Below, piece after piece: positions 13,060 to 25,653 of a stretch of DNA of 64,000 bases. Origin of the DNA: Apostichopus japonicus (Eukaryota > Echinodermata > Holothuroidea > Aspidochirotida > Stichopodidae). Positions within the stretch are counted from its first letter, which is position 1, and the number at the start of each line of letters is the position of its first letter. The translations under genes were made by a program, and so were the position numbers. The stretch covers positions 10,751,213 through 10,815,212 of the forward strand of contig NC_092574.1 of assembly GCF_037975245.1 (NCBI RefSeq), given 5' to 3'. The notes beneath the pieces were generated by a model that was not told where the DNA came from, did not search any database, and saw only the letters and a list, made by a program, of their open reading frames with translations.

Positions 13060-13935
13060 TGTATAAGTAAGTGACATGCATGTGATGCCACTTGTAAACA
13101 TAATAACTTGATACTTAAGGCAAACTTCAGTAGAGCTCATACTAGTTAGGTAGAATACCTTTTGTGAGTACATGGTCCCTATTGCTTTTGGTTGAGGTCA
13201 AAGTTCATCTGAGGTAATAAACTGTTAACCTTTAATCATCTTAATTTGAGACAAACTTCAATGAAATTCATGCTTGAAATGTAGATTATTCATAGTGAGT
13301 ACATACTACATGGTCCCTATTATTTTTCTCAAAGGTCAACAGATGTCAAACACTGACAACCTTGTAAACACCTTATCTTGACAAGACACACTTCAATTGA
13401 GCTCATACTTAGTATGTGTATTCTTTCGAGTGTTTATATGACCCATATTGTTTTATATGGAGGTTAACAGAGGTCAAACATAGAAACCTTGTAAACAATA
13501 TATATCTTAATGAGGTAAAATTCAATTGAGCTTATACAGTACTTGGTGGGTAGGTTACCCATAGTGAGAAGGTAGGTAGGTTTTCTTCTGTGCCAGATGG
13601 CTCATAAGGTTGGTGCTTAAACCTGGTTTCCATGATGCAAGTAAAATTAGAGTGAAACACTCCCCCAATCCATCAATCCCTTGCTAACTAGCCCCTAGCC
13701 GAAGCTAGCGCCCATTTTAGAGATGGGTGGACTGAAGCAAATGGAGTAAAGTGTCTTGCACAAGGATTCAACGTATTGACTATGCCACCTGTGGGACTCA
13801 GACTCACAACCTGTGTGTTAAATGCAAAAGGCACTAAGCCACCATGACCCATAGTGAGTGAATTATTTCTATTAGTTTTTTCGGCAGTCAAAGGTCATGT
13901 GCGGTCAACAGAGGTCCAGCAATGTGTGGGACTGT
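13060..13935 (+). repeat. ~190-bp degenerate tandem repeat
   Basis: Units carry CTTGTAAACA, ACTTCAATTGAGCTCATACT, CCATAGTGAGTACATGGTCC and AGGTCAA(A/C) blocks near 13090, 13225, 13365 and 13490. Array sequence resumes after the SINE at 13847. Related fragments occur near 20790-21010 and 33360-33480. Confidence 0.75.
13569..13846 (-). mobile_element. tRNA-derived SINE with 12-bp target duplication
   Basis: On the minus strand the head reads CATGGTGGCTTAGTGCC (A-box-like) and then GTCTGAGTCCC (B-box-like), as in a tRNA promoter. The body has CCTTGTGCAAGACACTTTAC. ACCCATAGTGAG lies directly on both sides (13557-13568 and 13847-13858). The duplicated bases belong to the host tandem repeat, so the insertion is younger than the array. 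No A-rich tail is evident. Confidence 0.7.
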
Positions 13936-14032
13936 GTGCGTGCCATAATGCAAAAGTGGACCTTTTCCAGATTGGACTTTGTTTGGGGACCCCTGCATAT
14001 GTCACTGGCTTAAGGATAACAATTTTCCTTAC

Positions 14033-14137
14033 CAGGCAACAATGCTTTTTGCCTTGTTGGACAAACTCTCTTTGGGGTTGACCTGGAAGAACATGCTTGG
14101 TCAAGATTGCTACTTTCACTATCTTCATCCAGGGTAC
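14033..14137 (-). CDS. Candidate exon of an unidentified gene, acidic/Ser-rich (copy c)
   Basis: The candidate is 105 bp, with acceptor TTTGCAG and donor GTAAGG, in the same splice phase as the candidates at 12.6 and 16.9 kb. It encodes TLDEDSESSNLDQACSSRST followed by PKRVCPTRQKALLP. The first half is acidic and the second half basic, like its neighbours. Function unknown. Confidence 0.5.
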
Positions 14138-14521
14138 CTGCAAACCAAAATAAAAGAACCATGTACAATTTAATTAATTGTAAGTATGAAATTAATTCTT
14201 TCAACAAGAAATTGATAGGTAGATATTGATGGTTTGGCATATAAGAATTTCAGGTATCCTTTGACTCCATATTCAAGAACATCATATTCACTACAAATAT
14301 TGTATTCTCATAATTAATTTACAACAGTGTGATTTCTTCTGACTAGTAGCCGTAATGGTAGACTTACATGGACTGTACTGTATGTTAATCAGTCCATGTA
14401 CAATATTCAGCCCATAGTCATGTACTGTTGGACACCTCACTAAAGTATGTCATTCAACACATGTGTTGTTTAGAATGATTTAGTACTTAAGCACACTTTT
14501 ATAACTACCCTTTATTTTTTG
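14138..14521. other. No gene recognised
   Basis: AT-rich sequence between a candidate exon and a tiny MITE. Confidence 0.4.
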
Positions 14522-14616
14522 CAGTGGCATAGTGAGGGGAGCAAGGGAACTTTCCCCAAGGCACAGGGTATAGGCCCCCCTGCCCCTCGGTGCTGATAAT
14601 GCTCACTATGCCACTG
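14522..14616. mobile_element. 95-bp MITE with perfect 15-bp terminal inverted repeats
   Basis: Begins CAGTGGCATAGTGAG and ends CTCACTATGCCACTG. The terminal CAGTGGC resembles hAT ends. No clean 8-bp target duplication is visible. Confidence 0.65.
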
Positions 14617-14689
14617 ATCGTACTTGGAGTTTTTGCATGCAAGAAATAATCAAAATTTGCAATATATTGAAGAAAATACAGCAATTACA

Positions 14690-16810
14690 ACAAAATGAAT
14701 GTTGTACATATGACACCCAGCATGTAGCCATCCATGCATGTGCATACTGTAGTAGGACACTTGTCACTGGTCCATCTTATTCCAGGGAGTTCATAAAGTT
14801 ATGGATTTACCACCAGAGAGAAGACATGTACATGAATAAATAGGAGGTGGTGCACATGTGATTTCCTCTATCTCAAACAATATTTTGTGTCACCTTTACA
14901 TATAAGTAACATTGCCATATGAGTAACATATTTAATGAGTAACATTAGGATATTCAAAATTTCCAATACCTCAAAATGTTGAAATTATACAGATCAATGA
15001 ATGGTAAGTAGGACAATCAGCATACAACCATTCACGCATGAGGGTGAGACACTTGTTACTGGTCCATCTTATTTCGGGAAATTATTAGGTAAAGATGATA
15101 AACCTGTCTACAGTAGCTCCTATTGAGGCACTACACTTGTAACCATTGAATGTTTTGTTACATCTTCCATACACTACTTCATATATAGACTAAAGCATTC
15201 CTGCTATATATAGAATGAACATAGACTTGTGTGTGTCATGAACACATGTGGCCTCCACTTCTGAATATTATAAATAGGAAACATTAGGGGGACATCTTAA
15301 ATCCATATTCCTTATATGTTAAAGACATACAGCTAAATGAATACTGTAGTAGGTAGGCCATTCAGCAAGCAGCCATGTACTGTAAGACAAAGTTTGTTAC
15401 TGGTCCATCTTTTGTCAGGGAATTTATAGTTGAGTATGCAAAACGTTTGCCTACATCACTGTAGCCTATATGCCCATGACCTTTGAATACATATTTCATA
15501 CACTACATTCTTTACCCCACAATGTACAATGAACATGGATTTGTGTGTTTGGAAGGGGGGGGGCTACTAAGTAGGAGAGACCCATTGAAGACGAGTGTAC
15601 TTGATTTAGGGATTTTCTTGTACACACATTGCTTTCCACCGTCTTATGTCAAATTAAACATTTTGTGTCAACTTCAACATAGGCAACATTAGGGGGACAT
15701 ATTCATATATGTTGAAGACATGTACAGCTAAATGAACAGTACAGTTAAGACAAAGTTTGTCATTGGACTAGTGTTCAAACGATTATGCATAACAGAAAAT
15801 ACCGATTACCGATTATTTTCTTCAAAATCGTACCGATTCCGATTCCATTTAATTTGAAAATGAGAAAATATCCCGTTTATACGAAATCGGCAGTAAAGTT
15901 TGTGATAGAAACAATTATTGTTGTGATTTTCCTCTGTTTCCTTTTGCTTCTTGTAATACAAGGCTCTTAGATATCCTTTTGTATGTACCAAGTAACCTCT
16001 GGAGTTTCTCGGAAAGAAAAAAAAAGATGCAATAATCGTACCGATTCCGATTAGGTTAATCGTTTGAACACTACATTGGACCATTTTATTTCAGGGAATG
16101 TATAGTTGAAGATGATAAATATTGGCCTAGCTGGCTCTCACTGTAGCCCTTCATGACCTTCGAATACATATTCCATACTACATACCTCACAATGTGCAAT
16201 GGACATGGATTTGTGTGTGTGGAGGGAGAGGGGGCTACTAGGTAGGAAAGACCCATTGAAGACATGGGAACATGTTTTAAGGATTGCCATAAACACTATA
16301 TGTGGCTTTAATGTCTTACAAATTAAATATTTTGTGTCAACTTACACATAGGCAACATTAGGGGACATATATTCATATGTTGAAGACGTGCTATTAGCCA
16401 CTGTGCCCCTGCTTATCTTGAACCCTGGTCCATCTTATTTCAAGGAATTTATAGTTGAGGTTGCTAAACATTTGCCTAGCTCACTGTATCCCTACATGAC
16501 CTTTGGATAAATATTCCATACTACTTAGCTCACAGTGTCCAATGGGCATATAAGTGGAGGGGGGGGGGGTACTAAGTAGGATAGACCTGCATTGGAATCA
16601 TGTGTAACTAGGCTATACCAAAGTTCAAACACAAGCGTTAAAATGCCTCAGAACTCAATTTTTTTATAAGTAAATATTATATGTACTTGCCCAATGTTAA
16701 ATGAATGGTGGTTATGACATTCAGCACACAGCCAAGTACAGTAACACAAAGTTTGTCACTGGACCTGTATTGGGGTACACTTCAATCCAAACATCACAAA
16801 AGACATTTTT
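14690..16810 (+). repeat. ~350-bp degenerate tandem array, about 6 units
   Basis: CACTGGTCCATCTTATTTC-like, ATGACCTTTGAATACAT-like and CAACATTAGGGGGACAT-like blocks recur near 14765, 15060, 15400, 15740/16080, 16430 and 16750. It is interrupted by the hAT MITE at 15769-16073. Confidence 0.75.
15769..16073. mobile_element. hAT-like MITE, 305 bp, perfect 8-bp target duplication
   Basis: Ends are TAGTGTTCAAACGATTA and its exact reverse complement. CATTGGAC flanks both sides (15761-15768, 16074-16081). Subterminal CCGATT words recur on both sides. An 8-bp duplication is the hAT signature. No transposase is encoded. Confidence 0.92.
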
Positions 16811-16874
16811 TGTATATGTACGCAGTTGTCAAACTCATTATCAATCACTACATGAAATATCAAACCTTTCTTAC

Positions 16875-16972
16875 CTGTCAAGGTTTTGTGTGTTGTTTCA
16901 GGAGATGACTACTGTCACAGGAGCTTGTTTCAGATTCTGTAAAATTTTCACAACTTTCCTCATCTTGTGGAA
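16875..16972 (-). pseudogene. Candidate related exon with premature stop (copy a)
   Basis: The candidate is 98 bp between acceptor TTTCAG and donor GTAAGA. In the phase shared with the 12.6- and 14.1-kb candidates it reads PQDEESCENFTESETSSCDS then SHLLKQHTKP, and meets TGA just before the donor. Its length is not compatible with passing on the frame used by the other copies. It is either a decayed copy or a 'poison' exon whose inclusion would truncate the product. Confidence 0.4.
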
Positions 16973-18222
16973 CTGAAAGATATGTGCAAAAGGTCATGAA
17001 GAATTTGTAGCTACAGAGTATACAGTTCATAATTATTTAAGAATGAAACAGATTCAACAGTAAGCTAATGGGGTCTTACTTTACCAAGTGCTGTAACGTT
17101 AGCTAGGTGTTTTGGACTAGTCACTGACCATAACTGTGTGTTATGGTTTATCAAAGGTGGAAGCTGTTTAACCGATCGTCAGCCAAATATATACCCAGAA
17201 TTTGTAGCAAAGTACTGTACCTGTAAAATATATTGTCATATTTTCCGAAAGTATTTTTAACTCATAGAGACAGATATTTTGACTATTTATTTCTTCAATG
17301 TTGTTTACATATTAGACTGTTGAACAGTGGCTTAATAAATTGGACAGATCATTAAATGTTTTGTTTAGTGTATTTTCAATAAAATACTGTTTTTTTGCGT
17401 GCTTTGGGCGCTGTTATTAGACCTCCTAATCAAAGGTTTATTCTATACTAATGAGGTTATATTAATTGTTGCGGTTGGATTAACTAAATCCTTTTGTCTC
17501 GATGATTTGTGTTTCAAGGGTTTTAAGTTTTGTTCTGCTTGAACCTTTTATTTATTTACCATTTTATTAAATAATTACTATACATAATAATTTATGTTTC
17601 ATGGTGTTGCTTCATATTTCTTATTTGTGTCGATGGCCACCAATACTAATGAATGGGTGATCGTGATCTGGTAAATAAGTGAAGTTCCTTATCTGACCGA
17701 AATTCGGGTAAATATCCACGTTTACTAAAACCTCCACAACACAGTCACTGCTGTTTGCACGATTCTTACCCACTTTTACTAGTTTTAACAATAATTTTTT
17801 TCTTACTTAACTGTGTGTAGCACATCTTCATCATGGACAATATCTTGTGATTATATTGTAAAAATGAATTCAGTGATAAAAGACAACAAATTTTGCCAAA
17901 ACTTTACACACACAATACGACAGGACAGACTTCTAAGTAACCATGCTGTTACCAGGACATTTGTACTCAACCCTCCGTATCAGCCAGTGAAAACAAACGA
18001 TAGATACATTCACTAAGTACTATGGTCTAGGTTGATCGCCAGAGCTAAAATACTCTTATTCAGAAGTTTAAACTTCAAGTAATTTCAAATAATTGTGTAG
18101 TTGTTATTTGCTACTAAACACTAATCGTTCAAGTCAAGAAACCTTTTTTTTACTTAGCTATAGAGCCATTATCTGTATGTTATCTACACTATTCAAGAGT
18201 AGAACAACACATTGACATAAAC
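16973..18222. other. No gene recognised
   Basis: AT-rich, no long frame and no recognisable repeat. Upstream exons of the acidic-exon gene could lie here, but none could be supported. Confidence 0.4.
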
Positions 18223-18610
18223 ATGATGCAGCTCAGATTTGCGACCCTTATAACGTCTCAGACCAAGATAAAAAAGAAAAAAATTCAAAGGAAGGCAGCA
18301 CATTTTGTAACTCGTGATTTCCGTAGGCAATCCAGGGTCACTGAGATCTTAAAGACTTTGAAATGGGAACCCCTCATAGAAAGACAGAAAAGGGCCAGAC
18401 TCATGCTTTTTTTATCAAATTATAAATGGCCTAGTTGCAGTCCCAAACGAGAATAATCCCTTCTTGAAACCAGGGAGACAAATTCCTTGCTTTTCATGAT
18501 AGTTTCTATCCTAGGACTATTAAAGTCTGGAATACGCAATCCTTGGCCAATAAGGAGAGCCATATTCTTTGAGGTGCTTAAAACTAGATTGCCCACGTAT
18601 GGTTGTTAGT
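18223..18610 (+). pseudogene. Decayed non-LTR retrotransposon reverse-transcriptase C-terminus
   Basis: The frame from 18223 reads IQRKAAHFVTRDFRRQSRVT, ILKTLKWEPLIERQKRARL and MLFL. After a frame change the typical FYPRTIKVWN end follows near 18510-18540. This is the known C-terminal pattern of Jockey/CR1/RTE-type ORF2 proteins. Stops and frameshifts show it is dead. The catalytic domain is absent. Confidence 0.75.
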
Positions 18611-19110
18611 GTTACTAGCACTGCTGCCCTGAGTAACAACATCCTCGTTGTGATGTACCCGAGAGGGGTTTTAACAAGTACGTAACAGAAACAGAAATAC
18701 AATGTAGATTGGTGTGTGCTCACTGGCAAAAATCTGGTGACTGCTGAAAAGTGACTTCAGCCTGCGCTGCCCATAGACGTTAACTCTAATTAGGCAAGTC
18801 TGATGTAATTCACATATATACCTTAGGCCTAGCCTAATCGTGCATCGTTTTATTGTACATCAACCATGGACTCTAGTGTGGAGGTTTGCGAAAAGTTCCC
18901 ATTTTCATGCAGAAGAGGTTATAGCTCTTACACAGGTTAAATCTCTGACCAAGGTGGCTAAATCCTGACTAGTCCAAAATCACAACGTTGCACCATGGTG
19001 CACACACACAGAAATATTTTCTGAGTTCTCCGTACGCATTGATTTTGCACAGGAATGAGATCTCAAAATAAAATATAGTTCGTTATATACAGTAGATACA
19101 GTCAACCATC

Positions 19111-19764
19111 TCCGTGAGGCGTTGCAAATGTTCAAAGCCCCCAGTCCCAAGCCCCCCACGGTATGGTACTCATACTTCATGAACACCTAGCTTGTACATA
19201 CGAAATTTGGGTCAGGACTTAGTTTGGGTCAAATCCCTATTTTCCTTGGCGCACAGGGCCCGAATCACATGCCAGATATGCCAATTTTGTTTTTGACTTA
19301 TAAAAAAAATGAAACAGCTCCCGTTGACTTTGTGTTAGCTCCGTGGGTGGGGTGTTGCAAATGTTCAAAGCCCCCAGTACCAAGCCCCCCACGGTATGGT
19401 ACTCATACTTCATGAACACCTAGCTGGTACATACGAAATTTGGGTCAGGACTTAGTTTGGATCAAATCCCTATTTTCCTTGGCGCAGAGGGCCCGAATCA
19501 CATGCCAGATATGCCAATTTTGTTTTTGACTTATAAAAAAAATGAAACAGCTCCCATTGACTTTGTGTTAGCTCCGTGCGTGGGGTGTTGCAAATGTTCA
19601 AAGCCCCCAGTCCCAAGCCCCCCACGGTATGGTACTCAAACTTCATGAACACCTAGCTGGTACATACGAAATTTGGGTCAGGACTTAGTTTGGGTCAAAT
19701 CCCTATTTTCCTTGGCGCAGAGGGCCCGAATCACATGCCAGATATGGGAATTTTGTTTTTATCT
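19111..19764 (+). repeat. 233-bp tandem repeat, 2.8 copies
   Basis: GTTGCAAATGTTCAAAGCCC starts copies at 19121, 19354 and 19587, exactly 233 bp apart with few differences. Short frames in each copy are by-products. Confidence 0.95.
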
Positions 19765-21950
19765 ACAGATGTCTGTACTAAGTAATAATGTAGCATGACA
19801 ATGTTACTTTTTTGGTCATTGGAAAAGAGTAGACTTTGGAACACATATCATGAGTCACTAACATAGCAAATTCTTTAACTTTAAGACTCGCGCAAAACGA
19901 AACGTTAAATCTGACCTAGTTTCAAAAGAGGTGTAACAAAAGTCTTGGACACCATCATCAACCCAGAAAATACGCACACAGCTTGCTACTGTACCTTTGG
20001 TAATTAGAGACTAGTGTACAGTCAGTACATACAGCTGTGGTCAATACCTACAGCACAGTGTACAAACGATGCAGCGATGGACATATCTCAGGTCCAGCTA
20101 AAGATAACAAGGTATCACTTTCATTACTGTGTTCATTTTGTAGCTCAACAAGCAGAAAATTTCACTTGCAAGCAACAGAAAGTTTCCTTTTTTAGAGGGG
20201 CGAGTCTTCAATGCCTTTAATTGCCAAAATCTGATGATTAAATCAAAAGATATTTTAATCTCATATAAATACTACTAGACTGGATAAGAGGAGCTTAATT
20301 AGGCGTTAGGTGAGACATTTCTTCAGGTATTTAGGCTTCATTTTGTTTCCTTTAATACTGATGCTACAACAAAAATTGGGGGTTGGGGGCCGGGGGGGGG
20401 CAGAGTAAGACTCAAAACTTATTTTAGATTCAGAATCAATTTACCCCCTTGAGTATTTAAGTTGCAGAAAAGGCAGCTTTTCATCAATGGCATCAAAGGC
20501 AGCTTTACATTATGTCTCATGCTTTACTTATATCTAATGATTGCTGTGTAATGAGATCCCTTTTGCGAATATGATTTGAGGTAATTCTAAAAAATAAGTA
20601 TGTGGAAGCTTGGGGTATAGGAGCACAAGGCCTAGTTTTACTAAGACAATGGTCTCCATACAGGAGAGCAGTGGCAAAATTGTATTCCACGTCATACATT
20701 ATTTTGTCAATCTGGTTATATGTGAAATTTAAAGGTCTTGTTCATATGAAATCTTGAACAATAAAAATTGTAATCTTTGCAGTCATGCTGGCATGTGTAC
20801 CTGGGTGTGTTTATGTGGTCATGCTTAGCAGCTTGTAAACACAATATCTCAAGAATGGAAACTTTGACAGTCCCCATGTTTGATATGTAGGTGGGCTACA
20901 TTGAATAAAAGAACCTGATTGTCTTTAAAGATCAAGGTTTGGGGTCAAAGGATTTACAGAAATCCTTGTAAAAGCAATATCTCAAGAAGAAAAGCTTTCA
21001 GAGATTACAGGTTACCTGTGCTGATGTATTACACTGTTGTACTAAATAGAAGACTAAGACCGTTTTGGTCATCAATCACTCTTTGTAAATGTCTTTGTCT
21101 TTGTAAATATTCTTAATGCCACATCTCTTCCTCAATGCTTTTTGCTAAAATACTTAAATCAAGTGTGTTGTTCATCCTGGCTATAACTTTTTATAACATT
21201 GAAACCACAATGCAATTTTGCATTCTGGTTATACATCTTTCTTAGGACTGTTGTATATATTCCTGTTTCACATGCTGTTATGATGTTTAATTAAAGGTTC
21301 ACCTTTATTGGTATCTTCAATTCCTGTGTCTCTTATCTGTGACAGTGTCGGATTCTGTAATTTAAAATTGTCCAAGAAAGCATGGAAAACGATATTCATA
21401 GAATTTGAAAATATAATAACCTGGTTCTGTTTTTATATGCATACTTCTACTGCATGTTTCAAAGGATTTGGTACTCACGTCACCCTAAGTGCATTTTGCA
21501 CATTACATTGTTTTCAAGCACTAAGTATGACAAACTATAAAGTGTTATGCTCTCAGTACACTTGGTAAAGCATTTTACTACTATTACATGTAGGTCATCA
21601 TTCAAACACTTGATATGAAATAATGTACTGAGTGTTCGCTATATATGCAGTGCAAATGTCCCTTTACCAAAAGACCCTGTTTAATAAAAAGAAATTGCTC
21701 TGCTGTGAATGGAACCCTAATTATAAACCTATTAGCTTAAACCTATAATCCGAAACCAAAATGTCTCCGCCTTGAAGCAGCCAAACAGGCACCATGAACA
21801 GCTTCGGCGCTGCAATGCAACATCAAACAAACAGTCAAAGCATTGTAGAAGAAAATATGTCAGTAAGACATCTCAAATTCTAGCAGGCCTATGTAGTTTT
21901 TCACAAAGGTAGTATGCTATTTTAATATTCTACAGCTCAGTTATTTTCTG
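19765..21950. other. No gene recognised
   Basis: Poly-G run near 20388-20400. 20790-21010 contains words of the 190-bp repeat seen at 13 kb (TTGTAAACACAATATCTCAA, and CTTGTAAAAGCAATATCTCA as a second unit). Confidence 0.5.
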
Positions 21951-21959
21951 TAGTATTTC

Positions 21960-24830
21960 ACACCAAGATAGCAGTCCAAACACTAGGTTGAACTGGTTTT
22001 GCCCACCATGGTTATTCAGACACTTGATATTCCATTCTGGGTGTCACTTACCACATCAAAGACACAGTGGTTCAAACACTTGGTACAAAACACTGAGTGT
22101 TTCGTGTACCATCTTAACCAGACAGTGGGGTTGAGGCTAGTGTCAAGGTGTTTCGGCAACGCAGCTAGTTGAGACTAGTTTCAAGGTGTTTCGACAACGC
22201 CAGCTAGTTGAGACTAGTTTCAAGGTGTTTAGACAACAAAACTTGGTATTGCTTTCTGAGGGTTCAACTGAGATTAGAGTCAAGGTGTTTCTACACACAG
22301 CTAGTTGAGGCTAGTGTCAAGGTGTTTCGACAACAAGACTAATTGGTATTGCATTCTGAGGGTTTCACTGAGATTAGTGTCAAGGTGTTTCGACAACGCA
22401 GCTAGTTGAGGTTAGTTTCAAGGTGTTTCCACAACGCCAGCTAGTTGAGACTAGTTTCAAGGTGTTTCGACAACAAAACTTGGTATTGCTTTCTGAGGGT
22501 TCCACTGAGATTAGTGTCAAAGTGTTTCGACAACACAGCTAGTTGAGGCTAGTGTCAAGGTGTTTCGACAACAAGACTAATTGGTATTGCATTCTGAGGG
22601 TTTCACTGAGATTAGTGTCAAGGTGTTTCAACAACTCAGCTAGTTGAGGCTAGTTTCAAGGTGTTTTGACAACAAAACATGGTATTGCTTTTTGAGGGTT
22701 CCACTGAGATTAGTGTCACTTGAGGTGTTTTGACAACACAGCTAGTTGAGGCTAGTTTCAAGGTGTTTCGACAACAAAACTTGGTATTGCTTTCTGAGGG
22801 TTCAACTAAGATTAGAGTCAAGGTGTTTCGACACACAGCTAGTTGAGGCTAGTGTCAAGGTCTTTCGACAACAAGATTAATTGGTATTGCATTCTGAGGG
22901 TTTCACTGAGATTAGTGTCGAGGTGTTTCGACAACGCAGCTAGTTGAGGTTAGTTTCAAGGTGTTTCAACAACGCAGCTAGTTGAGGCTAGTTTCAAGGT
23001 GTTTTGACAACAAAACATGGTATTGCTTTTTGAGGGTTCCACTGAGATTAGTGTCACTTGAGGTGTTTTGACAACACAGCTAGTTGAGGCTAGTTTCAAG
23101 TTGTTTTGACAACAAGACTTATTGGTATTGCATTCTGAGGGTTTCACTGAGATTAGTGTCCAGGTGTTTCGACAACAAGCCTAATTGGTATTGCATTCTG
23201 AGGGTTTCCCTGAGATTAGTGTCAAGGTGTTTCGACAACACAGCTAGTTGAGGCTAGTGTCAAGGTGTTTCGACAACAAGACTAATTGGTATTGCATTCT
23301 GAGGGTTTCCCTGAGATTAGTGTCAAGGTGTTTCGACAACACCAGCTAGTTGAGACTTATTTCAAGGTGTTTTGACAACAAAACATGGTATTGCTTTCTG
23401 AGGGTTCCCCTGAGATTAGTGTCAAGTTGTTTCGACAACACAGCTAGTTGAGGCTAGTGTCAAGGTGTTTCGACAACAAGACTAATTGGTATTGCATTCT
23501 GAGGGTTTCACTGAGATTAGTGTCAAGGTGTTTCGACAACACAGCCAGTTGAGACTAGTTTCAAGGTGTTTCGACAACACAGCTATATAGTTAAGGCTAG
23601 TGTCAAGGTGTTTCGACTACAAGACTAATTGGTATTGCATTTTTGGGGTTTCACTGAGATAATTGTCACAGAGGTGTTTCGACAACGCAGCTAGTTGAGG
23701 CTATTTCCAAGGTGTTTCGACAACGCCAGCGAGACTAGTTTCAAGGTGTTTAGACAACAAAACTTGGTATTGCATTCTGAGGGTTCCACTGAGATAATAT
23801 CAAGGTGTTTCGACAACACAGCTAGTTGAGGCTAGTGTCAAGGTGTTTCGACAACAAGACTTAGTATTGCATTCTGAGGTTTTCACTGAGATTAGTGTCA
23901 AGGTGTTCGACAACGCAGCTAGTTGAGGCTAGTTTCAAGGTGTTTCGACAACACCAGCTAGTTCAGACTAGTTTCAAGGTGTTTCGACAACAAAACTTGG
24001 TATTGCATTCTGAGGGTTCCACTGAGATATGTGTCAAGGTGTTTCGACAACACAGCTAGTTGAGGCTAATGTCAAGGTGTTTCGACAACAAAACTAATTG
24101 GTATTGCATTCTGAGGGTTTCACTTACTGTACCAGGGCAAAGTGATTCAAACACTTGGAATGCCATGCAGGGTGTTTCGATTACAAGACTTGGTATTGCT
24201 TTCTGAGGGTTCCACTGTGATAAGTGTCAAGGTGTTTCGACAACACAGCTAGTTGAGGCTAGTGTCAAGGTGTTTCGACAACAAAACTTGGTATTGCATT
24301 CTGAGGGTTTCACTGAGATTAGTGTCAAGGTTTTTCGACAACACAGCTAGTTGAGGCTAGTTTCAAGGTGTTTCGACAACAAAACTTGGTATTGCTTTCT
24401 GAGGGTTCTGCTGAGATTAGTGTCAAGGTGTTTCGACAACACAGCTAGTTTAGGCTAGTGTCAAGGTGTTTCGACAACAAAACTTGGTATTGCATTCTGA
24501 GGGTTTCACTGAGATTAGTGTCAAGGTGTTTCGACAACGCAGCTATACAGTAGTTGAGGCTAGTTTCAAGGTGTTTCGACAACAAAACTTGGTATTGCAT
24601 TCTGAGGGTTCACTTACTGTATCAGGACAAAGTGATTCAAACACTTGGAATGCCATGCAGGGTGTTTCAATTACGGCATCACAGACACAGTGATTCAAAC
24701 ACCTGTTACAGCAAACTGAGTGTTTCGTGTACCAACTTTACCTAGGGCCTAGATCTGAGGGTTTCGCTTACCTTAGTGATGCAAACAGTTAGTACCGCAA
24801 ACTCAGTGTTTCGTTTCCATCATTTCTTGA
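21960..24830 (+). repeat. ~100-bp satellite array with GTGTTTCGACAAC core
   Basis: GTCAAGGTGTTTCGACAAC recurs dozens of times, alternating with CAGCTAGTTGAGGCTAGT and TTGGTATTGCATTCTGAGGG blocks. The centre (22.1-24.6 kb) is well homogenised. Both edges (21.96-22.12 and 24.6-24.83 kb) carry diverged relatives with CAAACACTTGGAAT, the usual pattern of unequal exchange acting most on the middle. Confidence 0.95.
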
Positions 24831-24955
24831 CTTGATTTTATGCATTTCGATTTAACAATGCTCTAAAAGTAACTAACAACTTCATCTCTATCCCCAACGC
24901 ATCCCAAAACTCCATAATACGATCAGCGAACTCTAAACGGAAGTGACGTTAGAGG

Positions 24956-25003
24956 TCAACTAGCTGTGTTGTCGAAACACCTTGGAACTAACCTCAGCCG
25001 GTA
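24956..25003 (-). repeat. Isolated inverted copy of the satellite unit
   Basis: CTAGCTGTGTTGTCGAAACA followed by CCTTGGAACTAACCTCAG is the reverse complement of one satellite unit, about 125 bp outside the direct array. Confidence 0.9.
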
Positions 25004-25644
25004 AAATAGGTCCACTTGAAAACTTTATAGCAGGCGACACGCATACTCACAGTGTATAGACTATCGTTTGTGTACACCAAAAAAGTACGAAATTATGAAA
25101 GAAATGGTGCTGGGGATGCTGCAATCGGTCAGAACATGGATATTGTTGTTTGATTTTCCGACTGACCATAAAAGAAGAGGATTTTTTTGGAAGTAGAAAG
25201 AACAAGATGGAGATCTAATGAAAAAAAGTCTGTGTAGCCTAGGCCCATACTAGGCCATAGGCCCTAGTGTAATGCGAGTAATGTACAAGCAATGCGAGAA
25301 TTTTACGTTCAGACTGGTTTCTGTAATTACATGCATGGCTATTCTCTCTCGTTTTACGATCCACAAATTCGATTTCATTATGCCAGCTCTCCTAATCATA
25401 GGCATGGCAGTTTCAGTCGCACATAAAGTTATCCTAATTCCTAGTTATTGTATGCCTAGGCTATGCCTAGCCTAAAAAAGTATCACTTTTAGTTTAATGT
25501 AAAAGGGTGGGCTAGCCTCTAGGCATCACGTAATGCCCTAATCCTTAGTAAAGCCCGAAGCATAAGTTAAGCCTGGGCTTAGTTAGACCTGGACCATTCT
25601 TGCTATTACTACAACTGTTATAGCACATTACATAGTATGGCACA
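25004..25644. other. No gene recognised
   Basis: Short frames only. Many CTAGGCC-type words. Confidence 0.4.
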
Positions 25645-25653
25645 GTATAAGGC

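Noticed and set aside
14522-14616. Assigning the 95-bp MITE firmly to hAT
   Set aside because: Terminal bases fit but no 8-bp target duplication is visible, so only a tentative label was given.
19224-19648. Two similar forward frames of 63 codons
   Set aside because: They are the same stretch of successive 233-bp repeat copies.
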